This document shows, piece after piece, positions 1 to 9,690 of a stretch of DNA of 52,212 bases. The notes beneath the pieces were generated by a model. The model had not been told where the DNA came from, made no database searches, and saw only the letters and a program-made list of their open reading frames with translations. Position numbers and translations under genes: made by a program. Positions within the stretch are counted from its first letter, which is position 1; each line of letters begins with the position of its first letter. The stretch covers positions 1-52,212 of the forward strand of contig JABANP010000382.1 of the NCBI GenBank assembly GCA_013115135.1, read 5' to 3'. The DNA comes from Perkinsus olseni. Its lineage: Eukaryota; Perkinsozoa; Perkinsida; Perkinsidae.

Positions 1-206
1 AGCAACGAAGGTTAATTTCGAGGCTTCGGCCGAAGGCAACTATCGTGATCATCGCACGCTGAGCCCATGGGGCGAAGTGATGGCCTCGAAATTGCTGGCA
101 GGATTACCACTCAGAAAGAGCATCCATTTCGCGAGTACCGCATTCCGGCGAGGTGATAGCTTTCAGGGCGAACTATAGACAGACCTCGCAATTCATCCTG
201 CTGTAA
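1..206 (+). pseudogene. 3' end of a truncated membrane-family copy (unit 0)
   Basis: The left edge cuts into a copy of the same family as the genes at 5901 and 8544. Read from base 2, the frame gives a segment with the family motif GNYRDHRTLSPWGEVMA, matching the C-terminal third of the intact copies. Near 130-150 the frame must shift for the match to continue through a GEVIAFRANYR-like stretch to the stop at 204-206; in the first frame a stop comes at about 175-177. The copy is therefore partial and probably broken, although its upstream part is not visible. The family's shared downstream module follows at about 330-490. Confidence 0.6.
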
Positions 207-329
207 CCTTCGAGAAGCGACCGGATGGGTCCTCAGTCGGATAATTTGCGAAGGCATTCTCGCCATCATCAAAATACACCTCGAATGGACTTGTAGAAAT
301 TTTTTCATACATCATTGTTCTTATGAATG

Positions 330-490
330 GCATTCTTCACTCACTCCCTTATCCTTTCCCTCCGAGGCCTCGCGCTCGGGACTCCCGAGTCGGGAGAGAG
401 TCGATGCTATTACTGATACTTTCTCATCACGGGCAGGGTTTTGTGTTCGTCTGTTCACCTCTTGTGTGGTGGAACTGGTACTGAGTCTCC
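330..490 (+). repeat. Shared downstream module of the tandem family (copy 1 of 4)
   Basis: About 150 bp that recurs after each large unit at roughly 3740-3890, 6895-7040 and 9540-9690. All copies share a 'cactccctgatccttct'-like opening and a 'ggcaggttttgtgttcgt'-like block. The copies at 375-389 and 9578-9592 contain the 7-bp palindrome CTCGGGA-c-TCCCGAG, and the 3740 copy has an unrelated palindrome at the same place (3766-3782, 8-bp arms, one-base centre). The module marks the end of each duplicated unit of about 2.6-3.4 kb. Confidence 0.6.
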
Positions 491-1303
491 CGAGGGTAGG
501 GGCTCTCGAAAGAGAGACAGATGTCGAACCCATATGCTCTTTACCGCGAAGAGCTTGGGGCGTCCCCGTAACATCGTCGCGGTCCGACGTCGCCTGCGTC
601 ACGATTCCTGCGGGAAAGTGCTGTTTCTCAACTGGGGATTGGTCTAGGTTTGGAGTATCCCAAGCATCAACACAGCCACGCTGTCATCGTCTCCACGAGA
701 TTCAGCGTGATAACCCATCATGAGTTCCCTCCGACTGATTCGTATTGAGCTTCATATTAACCTTGGAGTGTGAGGATGGCCATCATTGTATCGCAGGATG
801 CTATGTCGCGAGTGTCGGCATATGTCAACCATCAGCTGTGACGATGCCAATCGGCATCTGATACAGCCTCGCGGGGGAGGAGCTGAACATGCATGTCGTG
901 GGCCGAGGGTTGTTCAATGGTCTCACGAATCTTCGTATTTTCTCGTACTGGGAGTCAGGATCCACTTCCACGCGCCGAAGGTTCCCCTTGGACTGAACCG
1001 GCAGGTTCTGTCAAGGTTCATAATTCATAATATACAGTACCGGACTTCTGAATACCGAAATTACGTATGCAGAGGCGCTGTTTGTTTTTTCCTCCCTATA
1101 TCCGATATAGTATATCGAGTTTGGACCTGAAATTTCCACAATAGCCCCTCATCACACACTTGTGTTGCATGCGCTGACAGCGCAGCGCTGTATCAGATTC
1201 GTGAAACGGCTTCGTTTACACATGTCCTGCCTTGGACTCGAACCCGCGACCCACCCAAATTTGTCCTCTGACTGCGATTTGCGACACACCCAACAGTTCG
1301 ACT
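491..1303. other. Intergenic, no supported gene
   Basis: Only short open frames without recognisable motifs. On the minus strand at 1234-1244 there is a good match to an RNA polymerase III B box (GGTTCGAGTCC), but no complete tRNA fold surrounds it, so it is at most a decayed tRNA-derived sequence. Confidence 0.5.
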
Positions 1304-1360
1304 GTTGTTGCTACAAGCCCATTAAAAGTGTTCCAGTCATAACGGGCTTGTAGCAACAAC
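1304..1360. repeat. 17-bp perfect inverted repeat
   Basis: GTTGTTGCTACAAGCCC at 1304-1320 and its exact complement at 1344-1360 are separated by 23 bases. It lies 43 bp upstream of the 183-bp dispersed element at 1404. It could form a hairpin in RNA or be the end of a degraded element; no coding context explains it. Confidence 0.85.
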
Positions 1361-1403
1361 TATATAGGGTTATAATATGCGTATCAACAAATGCTAACTT
1401 TAC

Positions 1404-1586
1404 GCGGTTGCACTGTCTACATAACACAATGGAGCTGTGCTCATACTAGCTTCGCATTATCACTGTATTCTGAGAATACTATTCTCTCAACTATTTCGCT
1501 TTCCTATCTGCTCTATCTCGTTCACTATGAGCCCAATCTACTCATGTTGTGTTCTACAACTACACCTACTGCAACGAGATAGTGCA
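1404..1586 (+). mobile_element. 183-bp dispersed element, copy 1 (MITE-like)
   Basis: A 183-bp segment whose reverse complement recurs at 32177-32359 with no difference that I can find. The ends carry short imperfect terminal inverted repeats (TGCACTGTCT... and ...AGATAGTGCA). CGGT occurs directly before the left TGCACT and directly after the right AGTGCA here, which could be a 4-bp target duplication, but the other copy does not show it on both sides. It has no coding capacity. The size, terminal repeats, opposite orientations and identity fit a recently mobile non-autonomous element. Confidence 0.75.
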
Positions 1587-1925
1587 CGGTTGAAAGTTTG
1601 CATTGGTTGAAATTCAACCTCCGCGTAGCCTCTAACGGCTGCATTTCCCCTTCCTGGGCCGTGCGTCGTCTAGGAGCACCGGCGATGTTCCTCGGTGCTT
1701 GTGCTCCTCTTTACTGATCATCTCGATCTCCTCTAGGCTCTTTTCTTTCACATAGTGACGAAGGTACTCGCGACTTGACCGGGAATACTTCCGCGTGAGT
1801 CTCAAATCCAAGTCTGGTAGCCCGGCTGCCGCTTCGAACCGATCCAAAAAACCTTTCGACTCACAAATTATCATGACACTGCCTGGTTGGAAATTGGAAG
1901 GTCCTTCAAGCTTGCTCCTATCGAA

Positions 1926-1980
1926 GCAGTGTATAGGAGTATCGCTAAGGACCGTCCTTAGCGATACTCCTATACACTGC
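1926..1980. repeat. 27-bp perfect palindrome with one-base centre
   Basis: The arms at 1926-1952 and 1954-1980 are exact complements (starting GCAGTGTATAGG and ending CCTATACACTGC) with a single C between them. It could extrude as a nearly loop-free hairpin or cruciform. It is the longest member of a class of one-base-centre inverted repeats found through the non-coding parts of this window. Confidence 0.9.
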
Positions 1981-2089
1981 AGCTATACCAAGAAGCGCTC
2001 AGCCGAGAGATAGGGCAACGCATGGGCAACAATGCCCATAGCCCCTCCATGTCACGTGATCGCGTAGCTAAAGAGAACATTGTAGCCTT

Positions 2090-2740
2090 TAGTTCTGAGC
2101 CTTATTTTCCTCTGTGATGGAACTGAGCACGAAGACAGACATCGTCAGTGCTGCCTTTCTAATTTTCATGCGGATGAATGAAGGCCTACGGTAAAACGAG
2201 TAAGACGCGTGACGGTCTCTCAGGGAGAGCTCGAGGCATAGCTGGGCCCTTGTCGGGGTTCGACGTCGCCAGTGTCCCGTCACCCGCACGAGAGATCTGT
2301 CTCTAGCTGAGAAATTGGCTCAGGCTAAGAATACCTCGAGTAGGCACCACTCTCCCATCTTCATTGGAGGTTTGCGTGTTCATATGCCTCTGCCAATGGA
2401 TTCCATCCCGATAGTGCGTGCAGAGCTCGGTGTATGGAGGTCCACCGCCTTGAGCTTGCTAGCTGTGCTGCGCTAACACGCGCGTGCTACGAGCTCCACC
2501 GTTCCTCCCACCGGAAGGTCTCTCAGCGCATGTGCATATGCTGAGTCGTGGTTGTTTGGTTACACTTTTGAATATTTTTGCGTAGTTTGAGAGGATTCGT
2601 CTTCACACGCCGAAAGTGTGGCGGTGGCCCATTCGACAGCTTCGGTCTCAATCCATAACCATTGATGGCGTGCTCGCTAGACGTGGGTACATCGAAGGCG
2701 GCGTGGAGTAGTTCGCTGTTTGTCTCAAGATTCCTGTATT
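2090..2740 (+). repeat. Shared upstream module of the membrane-family unit (unit A)
   Basis: This stretch aligns with 5265-5900 and 8025-8543, each directly upstream of a family gene. Shared landmarks are a 'gagccttatt' block, a degenerate 'cgtcacccg' block and a final 'tgtctcaagattcctgtatt' block that ends at the start codon. It is the probable promoter and 5' leader region, duplicated together with the gene. Confidence 0.6.
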
Positions 2741-3650
2741 ATGTCACCATATTTACAATGCCACCACCGGAATATCCTTATGGAGCGTGACGTTCGCTGC
2801 ACTGGAGAGGCTCATGCTAGAAAGGACACGCCCAAGCCCCTATCATCACCCAGGAGTCTCCCGATCTCCGGTGTCTCTATTGGAAAAGCTCTTCGTCTAA
2901 TGATGCTGCTTATTCTCACTCCGAGCATCGTCTATGCCTTCTTTAATCTGGGGCTGATGGTTGCGAAGAACTTCATCATCGAGGCTTATATTTCAAGATG
3001 GAGGATGGAGATGCGAAGCTTCAGTATGGGCCCTCCACCGGCATGGTTGGATGACCCTCCAGTGGACTTCCTCCACCTGCCCCCCGGCTCGGACAAGTAC
3101 GCCAATTTCTCGTTATCACTGATGGTCAAAAATAATCCACACTGGTTGAAGGTCGAAGTCTTTTCTGTGCAAATCAGAGCTTTCGGTCAAACCCTAGTCT
3201 TATTCCTTGCCGATGGCGCTGCTATCAGCGAAGATGGAACACTTTCCTTTGCTGAGAGGGTCCCGCTAGCCGATGTGTCCGAGGCTGCATATCTTTGCCT
3301 GCGCTATTTACCTAACACGGAGCAGCTGGTAGCCTTCCAAATCTACTTCGAAGCCGAGTTTTACACTTTTTGGTCACAGGAGTAACGCCTTGTCTCTTTG
3401 CAACGGATGTTACTGACGATGCTTCGGTAGGTGGCAACTATCGTGATGACCACAAGCTGAGCCTATCGGGAGAAATGATGGCACAGGATTTGCTGGAGGC
3501 CCTACTACTCAAAAAGCATCATTCATTCCGGCGGATGCCCGTTTCGGGGAGGTGACAGTCCTATGGGACAACTGTGAACCGAGTTTGGAATTCATCCCAT
3601 TGGACCCATTAACAGCGATCGTTTTGCGTCCTCAATTGGATGATGGCTGA
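2741..3650 (+). pseudogene. Frameshifted copy of the single-pass membrane family (unit A)
   Basis: It starts at the ATG equivalent to those at 5901 and 8544 and reads through the cytosolic segment, the hydrophobic segment and most of the outer domain. Around 3361-3370 an extra T in a T run, compared with the copy at 8544, shifts the frame and gives a stop at 3383-3385. The family sequence resumes in another frame (SVGGNYRDDHKLS at about 3430), shifts again near 3525-3535, and would end at 3648-3650. With two one-base breaks it is probably a recent pseudogene; assembly error is the alternative. A 221-codon product truncated before the C-terminal quarter could still be made. Confidence 0.7.
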
Positions 3651-3739
3651 GAGCATTCTCGTCATTAGGGCAAGTACGCTTTGCGTGGATCCGGTAAAAG
3701 ATTCTCCCATACATCATCATTTACCATGATTGACATTAT

Positions 3740-3890
3740 TCACTCCCTGATCCTTCTGCTCCGAAGCCTCCCAGTGGGAGGCTCCCACTCATAGAGCGAG
3801 GCGACGCTATTACTGGTACTTTCTCATGACTGCCAGTTTTTGTGTTCGTGAGTTTTATCCCCTTTGTGATGCCAGTAGCCCAGAGCCCCC
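3740..3890 (+). repeat. Shared downstream module (copy 2 of 4)
   Basis: Homologous to 330-490, 6895-7040 and 9540-9690. It contains an 8-bp palindrome with one-base centre at 3766-3782 (GCCTCCCA-g-TGGGAGGC) at the position where two other copies carry a different palindrome. Confidence 0.6.
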
Positions 3891-4363
3891 TGCCAGGAAT
3901 GGAGCCCGAAAACCTGGGAAACCAACTTCCAGCACGCCACATACAGCGAAGCAAGTCGTCACTCTCCCAGGAACTGCGTAACCCGGATGGGTTATAATCC
4001 CCCTGCAACACTACGGACGAATATTGGAGACATCTACGATTCGCACGGCTGCCTAATCATTGATTAGTAATCAACAACAACAACCGCCACTACATCCACG
4101 CCTCCTACCACTGATAGGCTACCAGCAATGAGCTCACCGCTACTAGTGGTCCACTGATACCGCCGAGCCCTCAAGTACCACTAGCACCATGAGGGCTAGC
4201 ACTGCTAGTGCTGCACTGGTTCGTCTACTATACCCTCCTGTATATCTAGGCTAGAGACTCTAGCACTAGCACGACCATTGCACCCTGTACGTGGTAGAGG
4301 CGATCCTATATCCTAGTGGATATAACCTTCAAGTGTCAGTGTCTCACTCTTCCTAGCTAGTGA
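3891..4363. other. Intergenic, rich in short inverted repeats
   Basis: No supported gene. It holds several small palindromes, for example CTAATCA-t-TGATTAG at 4053-4067, and overlapping CTAG/CACTAG-type repeats at about 4130-4330. Confidence 0.5.
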
Positions 4364-4660
4364 GATTCCAAAAGTCGTAGAGGTTTCCGTTCGAAAATTC
4401 TTAGCATACCGGACTCGCTCTTATTGACAACTTACCGCTTGCCGCAGTGTCCAAAGCGCAATACTTTTGCCCACGCTGTGCTCCTGGAATGCTGCAGCTG
4501 GTGACCTTTCGAGTTGTCCTCGAGGTCACGTTCTCACTATTCGGTCACAGTAGTAACCTTTTCGAAGACCAACCTCACTTGCAATGCGTCGGGGCCTCCG
4601 AATCAAAGGAAGGTAACCACGTGGGTTATCATAGCCTGAGCGCGCAGGGTGAAGTGTAGC
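4364..4660 (+). pseudogene. Internal relic of the membrane family
   Basis: A fragment matching only the middle and C-terminal part of the family: a VEVS-like strand at about 4375, an LPLA-V segment, then LVTFRVVLEVTFSLFGHSSN, which aligns with LVAFHVVLEAEFSLFGHRSN of the intact gene at 5901. The start codon, membrane segment and invariant core are absent. The part before the LPLA-V segment is in a different frame. It ends at a stop at 4657-4659 after sequence that no longer resembles the family. It is an old deletion derivative between two larger units. Confidence 0.65.
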
Positions 4661-5264
4661 GCGCAGCTGTCGGGAGGCTTACCATACCGTGGTAACCACA
4701 GCGGAGAAGTGCTCAAGATAAGTTGGTGTGGTCGTAGTTTGCAAAGCCAACTGTATCCCGGAAACTGACTTTATACCCTTCGCGTCAGCGTATGACCTCA
4801 GTTTTCCTCTTCAACGAGGAGTTATATTGGCGTACTGGTTCAAAGCAGCTATACTTCGACAACATACTCAACTCTTACTCAGAGTCTCTTAGTAAGAGTC
4901 TCTTACTCCACAGTACCATTCTCGACGACGATATGTCGCCGCCCAACGCTTCTTGCTAAGCTTCTATTTTTGTGCCTCCGAACTTCTGAGACGCTCAAAG
5001 ACCAATTTACTCGACACGGTTCACAAGTTTTGCGTTCGTTAGTTCGTCTTTTTTGCGGCTTCAGTCCGGAATTTTCCCTATCCCCGGGGTCGAACAAGTA
5101 TAGGTTCTCTCTTGGCCCAAGAGTTTTGTGAGTTTCACCATCTCTCCCGAAAGATACGAAGCAACGCTCAACCGATGGATGACGAGGTTACGTGTGAGCA
5201 GCAATTTCCGTACCTCCTCTGTGTCCCCGTGATCGCGTACCTACTCAGGAGCGGAGATCGTGGC

Positions 5265-5900
5265 GTTGGATTCTGAGCCTTATTCTCTGTGGCAGAACTG
5301 AACTCCGAGTGAGGCATCTTTAGTGATGCCTTCACTGAGTCGTATGCGAAGGAGCTTAGGCCTACGGTCGACACTCTCTCACGGAGAGATCGAGGCATCA
5401 CCGCGTCACTGTCGTGATTCGGCGTCACCCGTATTCCGCCATCGGCGCGCGAGGGCTGTCTCTGGCTGAGGGGCTGCCTCAGCTTAAGAATACCTTGCAT
5501 AGACACCGCTATCCTTTCTTCTAGGGGCCTTGTGTATTGGGATGCCTCTGCCCAGTAGGCTCCACCCTGATAGTGCACGCGGAGCTCGGCATATGGAGGG
5601 CGTCCGCGTCTATTCTGCTGTGAGCACGGCGCAGGCACGCGCGTGCTAGGGCTACATTCTTTTCCGTCCGGGAGGCACAGGGTGGGCCCAGAGGACAAGG
5701 GTTGCTTAGTTTAACTTTCGGATATTTATCGCGGCTCGTTTCAAAGCCAGGATTCGCGTTCACCCGCCAAAACTGCCGTGAGGGCCCATCTGACAGTTCC
5801 CTCTGTCAAAATCCATAACCATTGTTGGCCTGCTCGCTCGGCGTGGGTACGTCGAAGGTCGTGTGGATTAGCTCACTGTTTGTCTGAAGATCTCTGTATT
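5265..5900 (+). repeat. Shared upstream module (unit B)
   Basis: Homologous to 2090-2740 and 8025-8543. It immediately precedes the start codon at 5901 and is the likely promoter and leader region of that gene. Confidence 0.6.
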
Positions 5901-6794
5901 ATGTTCACATCCTTTCAATGTCACCACCGGCCTTTCCTCGAGGAGTGTAATGTCGACTGGGCTACAGAAGCTCATACCCCAAAGGACACGCGAAAGACTC
6001 CATCATTATTCAGGAGCCTCCAGATTTCCGGTGTCTCTATTGGGAAGGCTTTCCTCTTAATGATGCTGCTTATTCTCACTCCGAGCATCGTCTATGCCTT
6101 CTTTAACCTGGGGCTGATGGTTGCGAAGAACTTCATCATCGAGGCTTATATTTCAAGATGGAAGATGGAGATGCAAAGCTTCAGTATGGGCCCTCCACCG
6201 GCATGGTTGGATGACCCTCCAGAGGACTTCCTCCACCTGCCCCCCGGCTCGGACAAGCATGCCAATTTCTCGTTATCTCTGGTGGTCGAAAATAATCCAC
6301 ACTGGTTGAAGGTCGAAGTCTTTTACTTGCAAATAGGCGTTTTCGGTGGAACGTTAGCCGTTTTTTTCACCGAAGGCGCTGCTATCAGCGAAGATGGAAC
6401 ACTAAACCTCACCACGAATATCCCCCTAGCCGATGTATGCGAGGGTGCATATCTTTGCCTGCGCCACTTATCCAGCACGGAGCAGCTGGTAGCCTTTCAT
6501 GTTGTCCTCGAGGCCGAGTTCTCACTCTTCGGTCACAGAAGTAACGCATTCGAGTTGTCATCGTGGGTGACACACGATGCTTCGGTGGGAGACAACTACG
6601 GCGATGACCACAAGCTGAGCCCTTGGGACGAACTGATGGCGCAGAATCGCTGTGAGCCTTTCTACTCACAAGGAGCGTACATTCTGCGAGGAACCCATCC
6701 GGGCGAGGTGATAGTGTCCGAAGAGAACCATAGCCCCAAGTTGGAATTCATCCCGCTGGACACGTTGAGCAGCGATCGTCTGAGGCCTCAATGA
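5901..6794 (+). CDS. Single-pass membrane protein of a local tandem family (unit B)
   Basis: Intact 297-codon gene without introns. I chose the ATG at 5901 because all three full copies share it; an upstream in-frame ATG at 5778 would add 41 residues not supported by the other copies. A hydrophilic N-terminus of about 48 residues is followed by a hydrophobic segment at about 50-75 (LLILTPSIVYAFFNLGLMVA), then the conserved MGPPPAWLDDPP motif, and a beta-rich domain containing FSLSLVVENNPHWLKVEV. There is no cleavable signal, so the topology is probably type II with the C-terminal domain outside. The N-P-x-x-L-K-V-E-V pattern after a single membrane span recalls LEA_2/NHL-type domains, but this is a weak resemblance, not an assignment. 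Function unknown. Confidence 0.8.
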   Translation: MFTSFQCHHRPFLEECNVDWATEAHTPKDTRKTPSLFRSLQISGVSIGKAFLLMMLLILTPSIVYAFFNLGLMVAKNFIIEAYISRWKMEMQSFSMGPPPAWLDDPPEDFLHLPPGSDKHANFSLSLVVENNPHWLKVEVFYLQIGVFGGTLAVFFTEGAAISEDGTLNLTTNIPLADVCEGAYLCLRHLSSTEQLVAFHVVLEAEFSLFGHRSNAFELSSWVTHDASVGDNYGDDHKLSPWDELMAQNRCEPFYSQGAYILRGTHPGEVIVSEENHSPKLEFIPLDTLSSDRLRPQ

Positions 6795-6894
6795 GATAGT
6801 CCGTGAGAGAATGCTGGCCTCTAGGCAAGTATACTTGGCATGGGTCCACTAGAAGTTTTTCGTACTTTATCATTACTATGAATGGCATTTTTCA

Positions 6895-7040
6895 CTAATT
6901 CCCTGATCCTTCTCCTCCGAGGCCACGCGCTCGACAGAGAGTCGACGGTATAACAGGTACTTTTTCATATCTGGCAGGTTTTGTGTCCATCAGTTCACCT
7001 CTCGGGTGGTGGCAGTATTGCTGAGCGTCCTAAGGTAGGG
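6895..7040 (+). repeat. Shared downstream module (copy 3 of 4)
   Basis: Homologous to the modules at 330, 3740 and 9540. It lies about 100 bp after the stop codon of the unit B gene. Confidence 0.55.
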
Positions 7041-8024
7041 GCTCCTGACAGAACGACAGGTTTCGGAGAATCTGTACCATCAGTCTTTCCCCAAACAGCT
7101 GAGTCGTTTTGCCATTGAGGGTCCATCGTCGTTGCAGGCAAATAATGACTTCGGGATGACTACGTCTTATTTACAGTACCCGCAATCTGAAGAGTCCGTT
7201 TCGTGTCGCCGGCATGACTTTTCACCCAGAGCTCAAATGAACTTGAAAATTTGTATTTAGGATCTCGTGAAAGTAGTATATTGTTCCAATATGTCACGGA
7301 CCAAATTCTCGACAATTTCTCGAGGTTTTCGTAAAACTTTTTGGACATTTCTTCACTCTGAGGCACCACGTATCAACTATAACCTCGGAGACTCCGAGGC
7401 ATCGAGCGATATGTGGCTCGCGTGGCTCTCGACGCACGGGAGCTTAAGGCATCACCGTGACGCTGATGCGGTCCGAGTTGCCCCAGAGCGCGGATCTTTG
7501 AGCATCGTCGCCAACTCGAACTCGCATCTTTCTCGTCGTTGCCCATGTGGCTTAGTGCGTCAAGGTCGTGGCGACGAAAGTACGGACACGACAAATCTCG
7601 GGAGATCTGCCGGAATTGAGAACCTTGGTCAAATTTCAGTGTTCTGACGCGACAAGCGCAAGAAGGAGCCTGATGCTGAACTCCCGATATTCTGTATTGA
7701 TAAGAGCTCCTCATCGGGTTGAGGCCTTGAAGTGATTACGCTCACAAGCGGGAAGGTGACTCAACTCAAGGCCGAGACCAACCGGAGATGTCCATCGTAT
7801 GTTGTTGTCAACGGAATACGGAGAACAGCACCTACCTATGTGCTTTCGCGTATTGACGAGGTAGAAATTCGATTCTGTGTAGGAAGTTCCACCACCCCTC
7901 TCGGAATAGACGAAACAGCCTTATTCTTCCTTCGTGACAGAACTGAACTCCAAGAGCGGCATCATCACCGGAAGTCGCGGTGGAGGACATGTCCCACGGT
8001 TGAAGACAGCATTGAAACGTTGAG
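7041..8024. other. Intergenic between units B and C
   Basis: Open frames on both strands here show no recognisable motif, and none is shared by the other units. I see no supported gene. Confidence 0.45.
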
Positions 8025-8543
8025 TTCCGAGCCTTATTCTCCCGGGAGCACCGCCGTGTCACCGTCGTGATTTGGCGTCACCCATGCCCCGTCACCCGCG
8101 CGCGATGGGACTGGCGCAGGTTGAGAGTACTTTGGATAGACACCACCATTCTATCTTCTACGGAGGTCTGTGTGTTCGTGTAGCTCTGTCCAGTGATTCC
8201 ACCCTGAAGGTGCATGCGTAGCTTGGCATGTGGGGGCTGCTGGCGTTGGACTTTGCTATGTACGCGCAGCGAACACTGGCGTGCTGCGAGCTCTACCGTT
8301 CTTCCCGTCTGGGATGCCTCACGGCGCATGAGCCCAAGTAAGTCGTGGTTTTTCCAGCTAAACTTTCGGATATTTCTCGTGGTTCGAAGTCAGGATGCAT
8401 GTTTACACGCCGAGAGTGCCGCGTGGGGTCATCGGACAGCTTCTTCTGTCGTAATTCGTAACCATTGATGACGAAGTCACTTGACGTGGTTACATCGAAG
8501 GTAGCGTTGAGTAGCTCATTGTTTGTCTTAAGATTCCTGTATT
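8025..8543 (+). repeat. Shared upstream module (unit C)
   Basis: Homologous to 2090-2740 and 5265-5900. It ends at the ATG at 8544 and keeps the same 'cttaagattcctgtatt' leader end as the other copies. Confidence 0.6.
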
Positions 8544-9428
8544 ATGTTCCCATCCTTACGATGTCCCCACCGGCCTATCCACTGCACTACAGAGGCTCAA
8601 ACCCGAAAGGAGACGACGAAGCACCTTTCATCACACAGGAGTCTCCCGATGTCCGGAGTCTATGTTGGAACGGCGGTCCGTCTACTGGTGCTGCTTATTC
8701 TCACTCCGAGCATCTTCTACGCCTTCTTCAACCTGGGGCTGATGGTTGCGAAGAACTTCATCATCGAGGCTTATATTTCAAGATGGAAGATGGAGATGCG
8801 AAGCTTCAGTATGGGCCCTCCACCGGCATGGTTGGATGACCCTCCAGTGGACTTCCTCCACCTGCCCCCCGGCTCGGACAAGCATGCTCATTTCTCATTG
8901 TCTCTAATGATCAAAAACAATCCACACTGGTTGAAGGTCGAAGTCTTTTCCGTTCAAATGAGGGCTTTCGGTTCAACCCTAACCAATTTGTTCGGCGATG
9001 GCGCTGCTGTCGGCGAAGATGGATCACTTTCCTTAGCTGAGAGGGTCCCGCTAGCCGATGTGTGTGAGAGCCCGTATCTTTGCCTGCGCTATTCACCTAG
9101 CACGGAGCTGGTAGCCTTCGAAATCTACTTCGAGGCCAAGTTTACACTTTTTGGTCACAGAAGTAACGCCTTTATGTTAGAAACAAAGGTTACTGGTGAT
9201 GCACCGGTGGGAGGCAACTATCGTGATGATCACAAGCTGAGCCGACGGGGCGAAATGACGGCGCGTAATTGCTGGGAGGCTAAACACTCAGAAGCAGCGT
9301 CCATTTCACCAGGTCCCAATTTCGGCGAGGTGATAGTGACCGAAGCAAACTATAGACCGAGTTTGGAGTTCATCAGGTTGGACGCGTTGAGCGACGATCG
9401 TCTAGCCCCTCTGTTGTTTAACGTGTGA
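8544..9428 (+). CDS. Single-pass membrane protein of a local tandem family (unit C)
   Basis: Intact 294-residue gene without introns, starting at the ATG common to the family. Order: variable N-terminus (residues 1-42), membrane segment at about 46-70 (LVLLILTPSIFYAFFNLGLM), the near-invariant KNFIIEAYISRW and MGPPPAWLDDPP stretches, then a beta-rich domain with FSLSLMIKNNPHWLKVEV and LFGHRSNAF, and a C-terminal region with GNYRDDHKLS and GEVIVTEANYRPSLEFI. The outer domain differs from unit B at many positions, while the membrane segment and following residues are almost identical even at third codon positions. Function unknown; it is probably a surface or endomembrane protein. Confidence 0.8.
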   Translation: MFPSLRCPHRPIHCTTEAQTRKETTKHLSSHRSLPMSGVYVGTAVRLLVLLILTPSIFYAFFNLGLMVAKNFIIEAYISRWKMEMRSFSMGPPPAWLDDPPVDFLHLPPGSDKHAHFSLSLMIKNNPHWLKVEVFSVQMRAFGSTLTNLFGDGAAVGEDGSLSLAERVPLADVCESPYLCLRYSPSTELVAFEIYFEAKFTLFGHRSNAFMLETKVTGDAPVGGNYRDDHKLSRRGEMTARNCWEAKHSEAASISPGPNFGEVIVTEANYRPSLEFIRLDALSDDRLAPLLFNV

Positions 9429-9539
9429 GGGCATTCTTGCCATCATGGCAATGCCATAAGGCAAGTACACTCCTCGCGGATCTGCTACAATTTTTTCATA
9501 CTAAGTATGAAGCCTTTATCTTTCTATGACTGACTTTAT

Positions 9540-9690
9540 TCACGCACTCCCTGATCCTTCTCCACCAAGGCCTCGCGCTCGGGACTCCCGAGTCGGGAAA
9601 AGGCCAACGTCACAACAAGTAATTTCTTCTCACTGGCAGGTTTTGTATTCGTTAATTCACCTCTCGAGTGGTGGCAGTAGTGCAGAAGAT
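9540..9690 (+). repeat. Shared downstream module (copy 4 of 4)
   Basis: Homologous to 330-490. It carries the same CTCGGGA-c-TCCCGAG palindrome at 9578-9592 and marks the right end of the tandem family array. Confidence 0.6.

Noticed and set aside
1234..1244. Minus-strand tRNA gene suggested by a B-box sequence
   Set aside because: The T stem cannot pair over five bases and there is no A box, anticodon arm or acceptor stem at the right distance.
4447..4659. 70-codon intact gene
   Set aside because: The sequence is a fragment of the tandem membrane family without start, membrane segment or core; treated as a relic.
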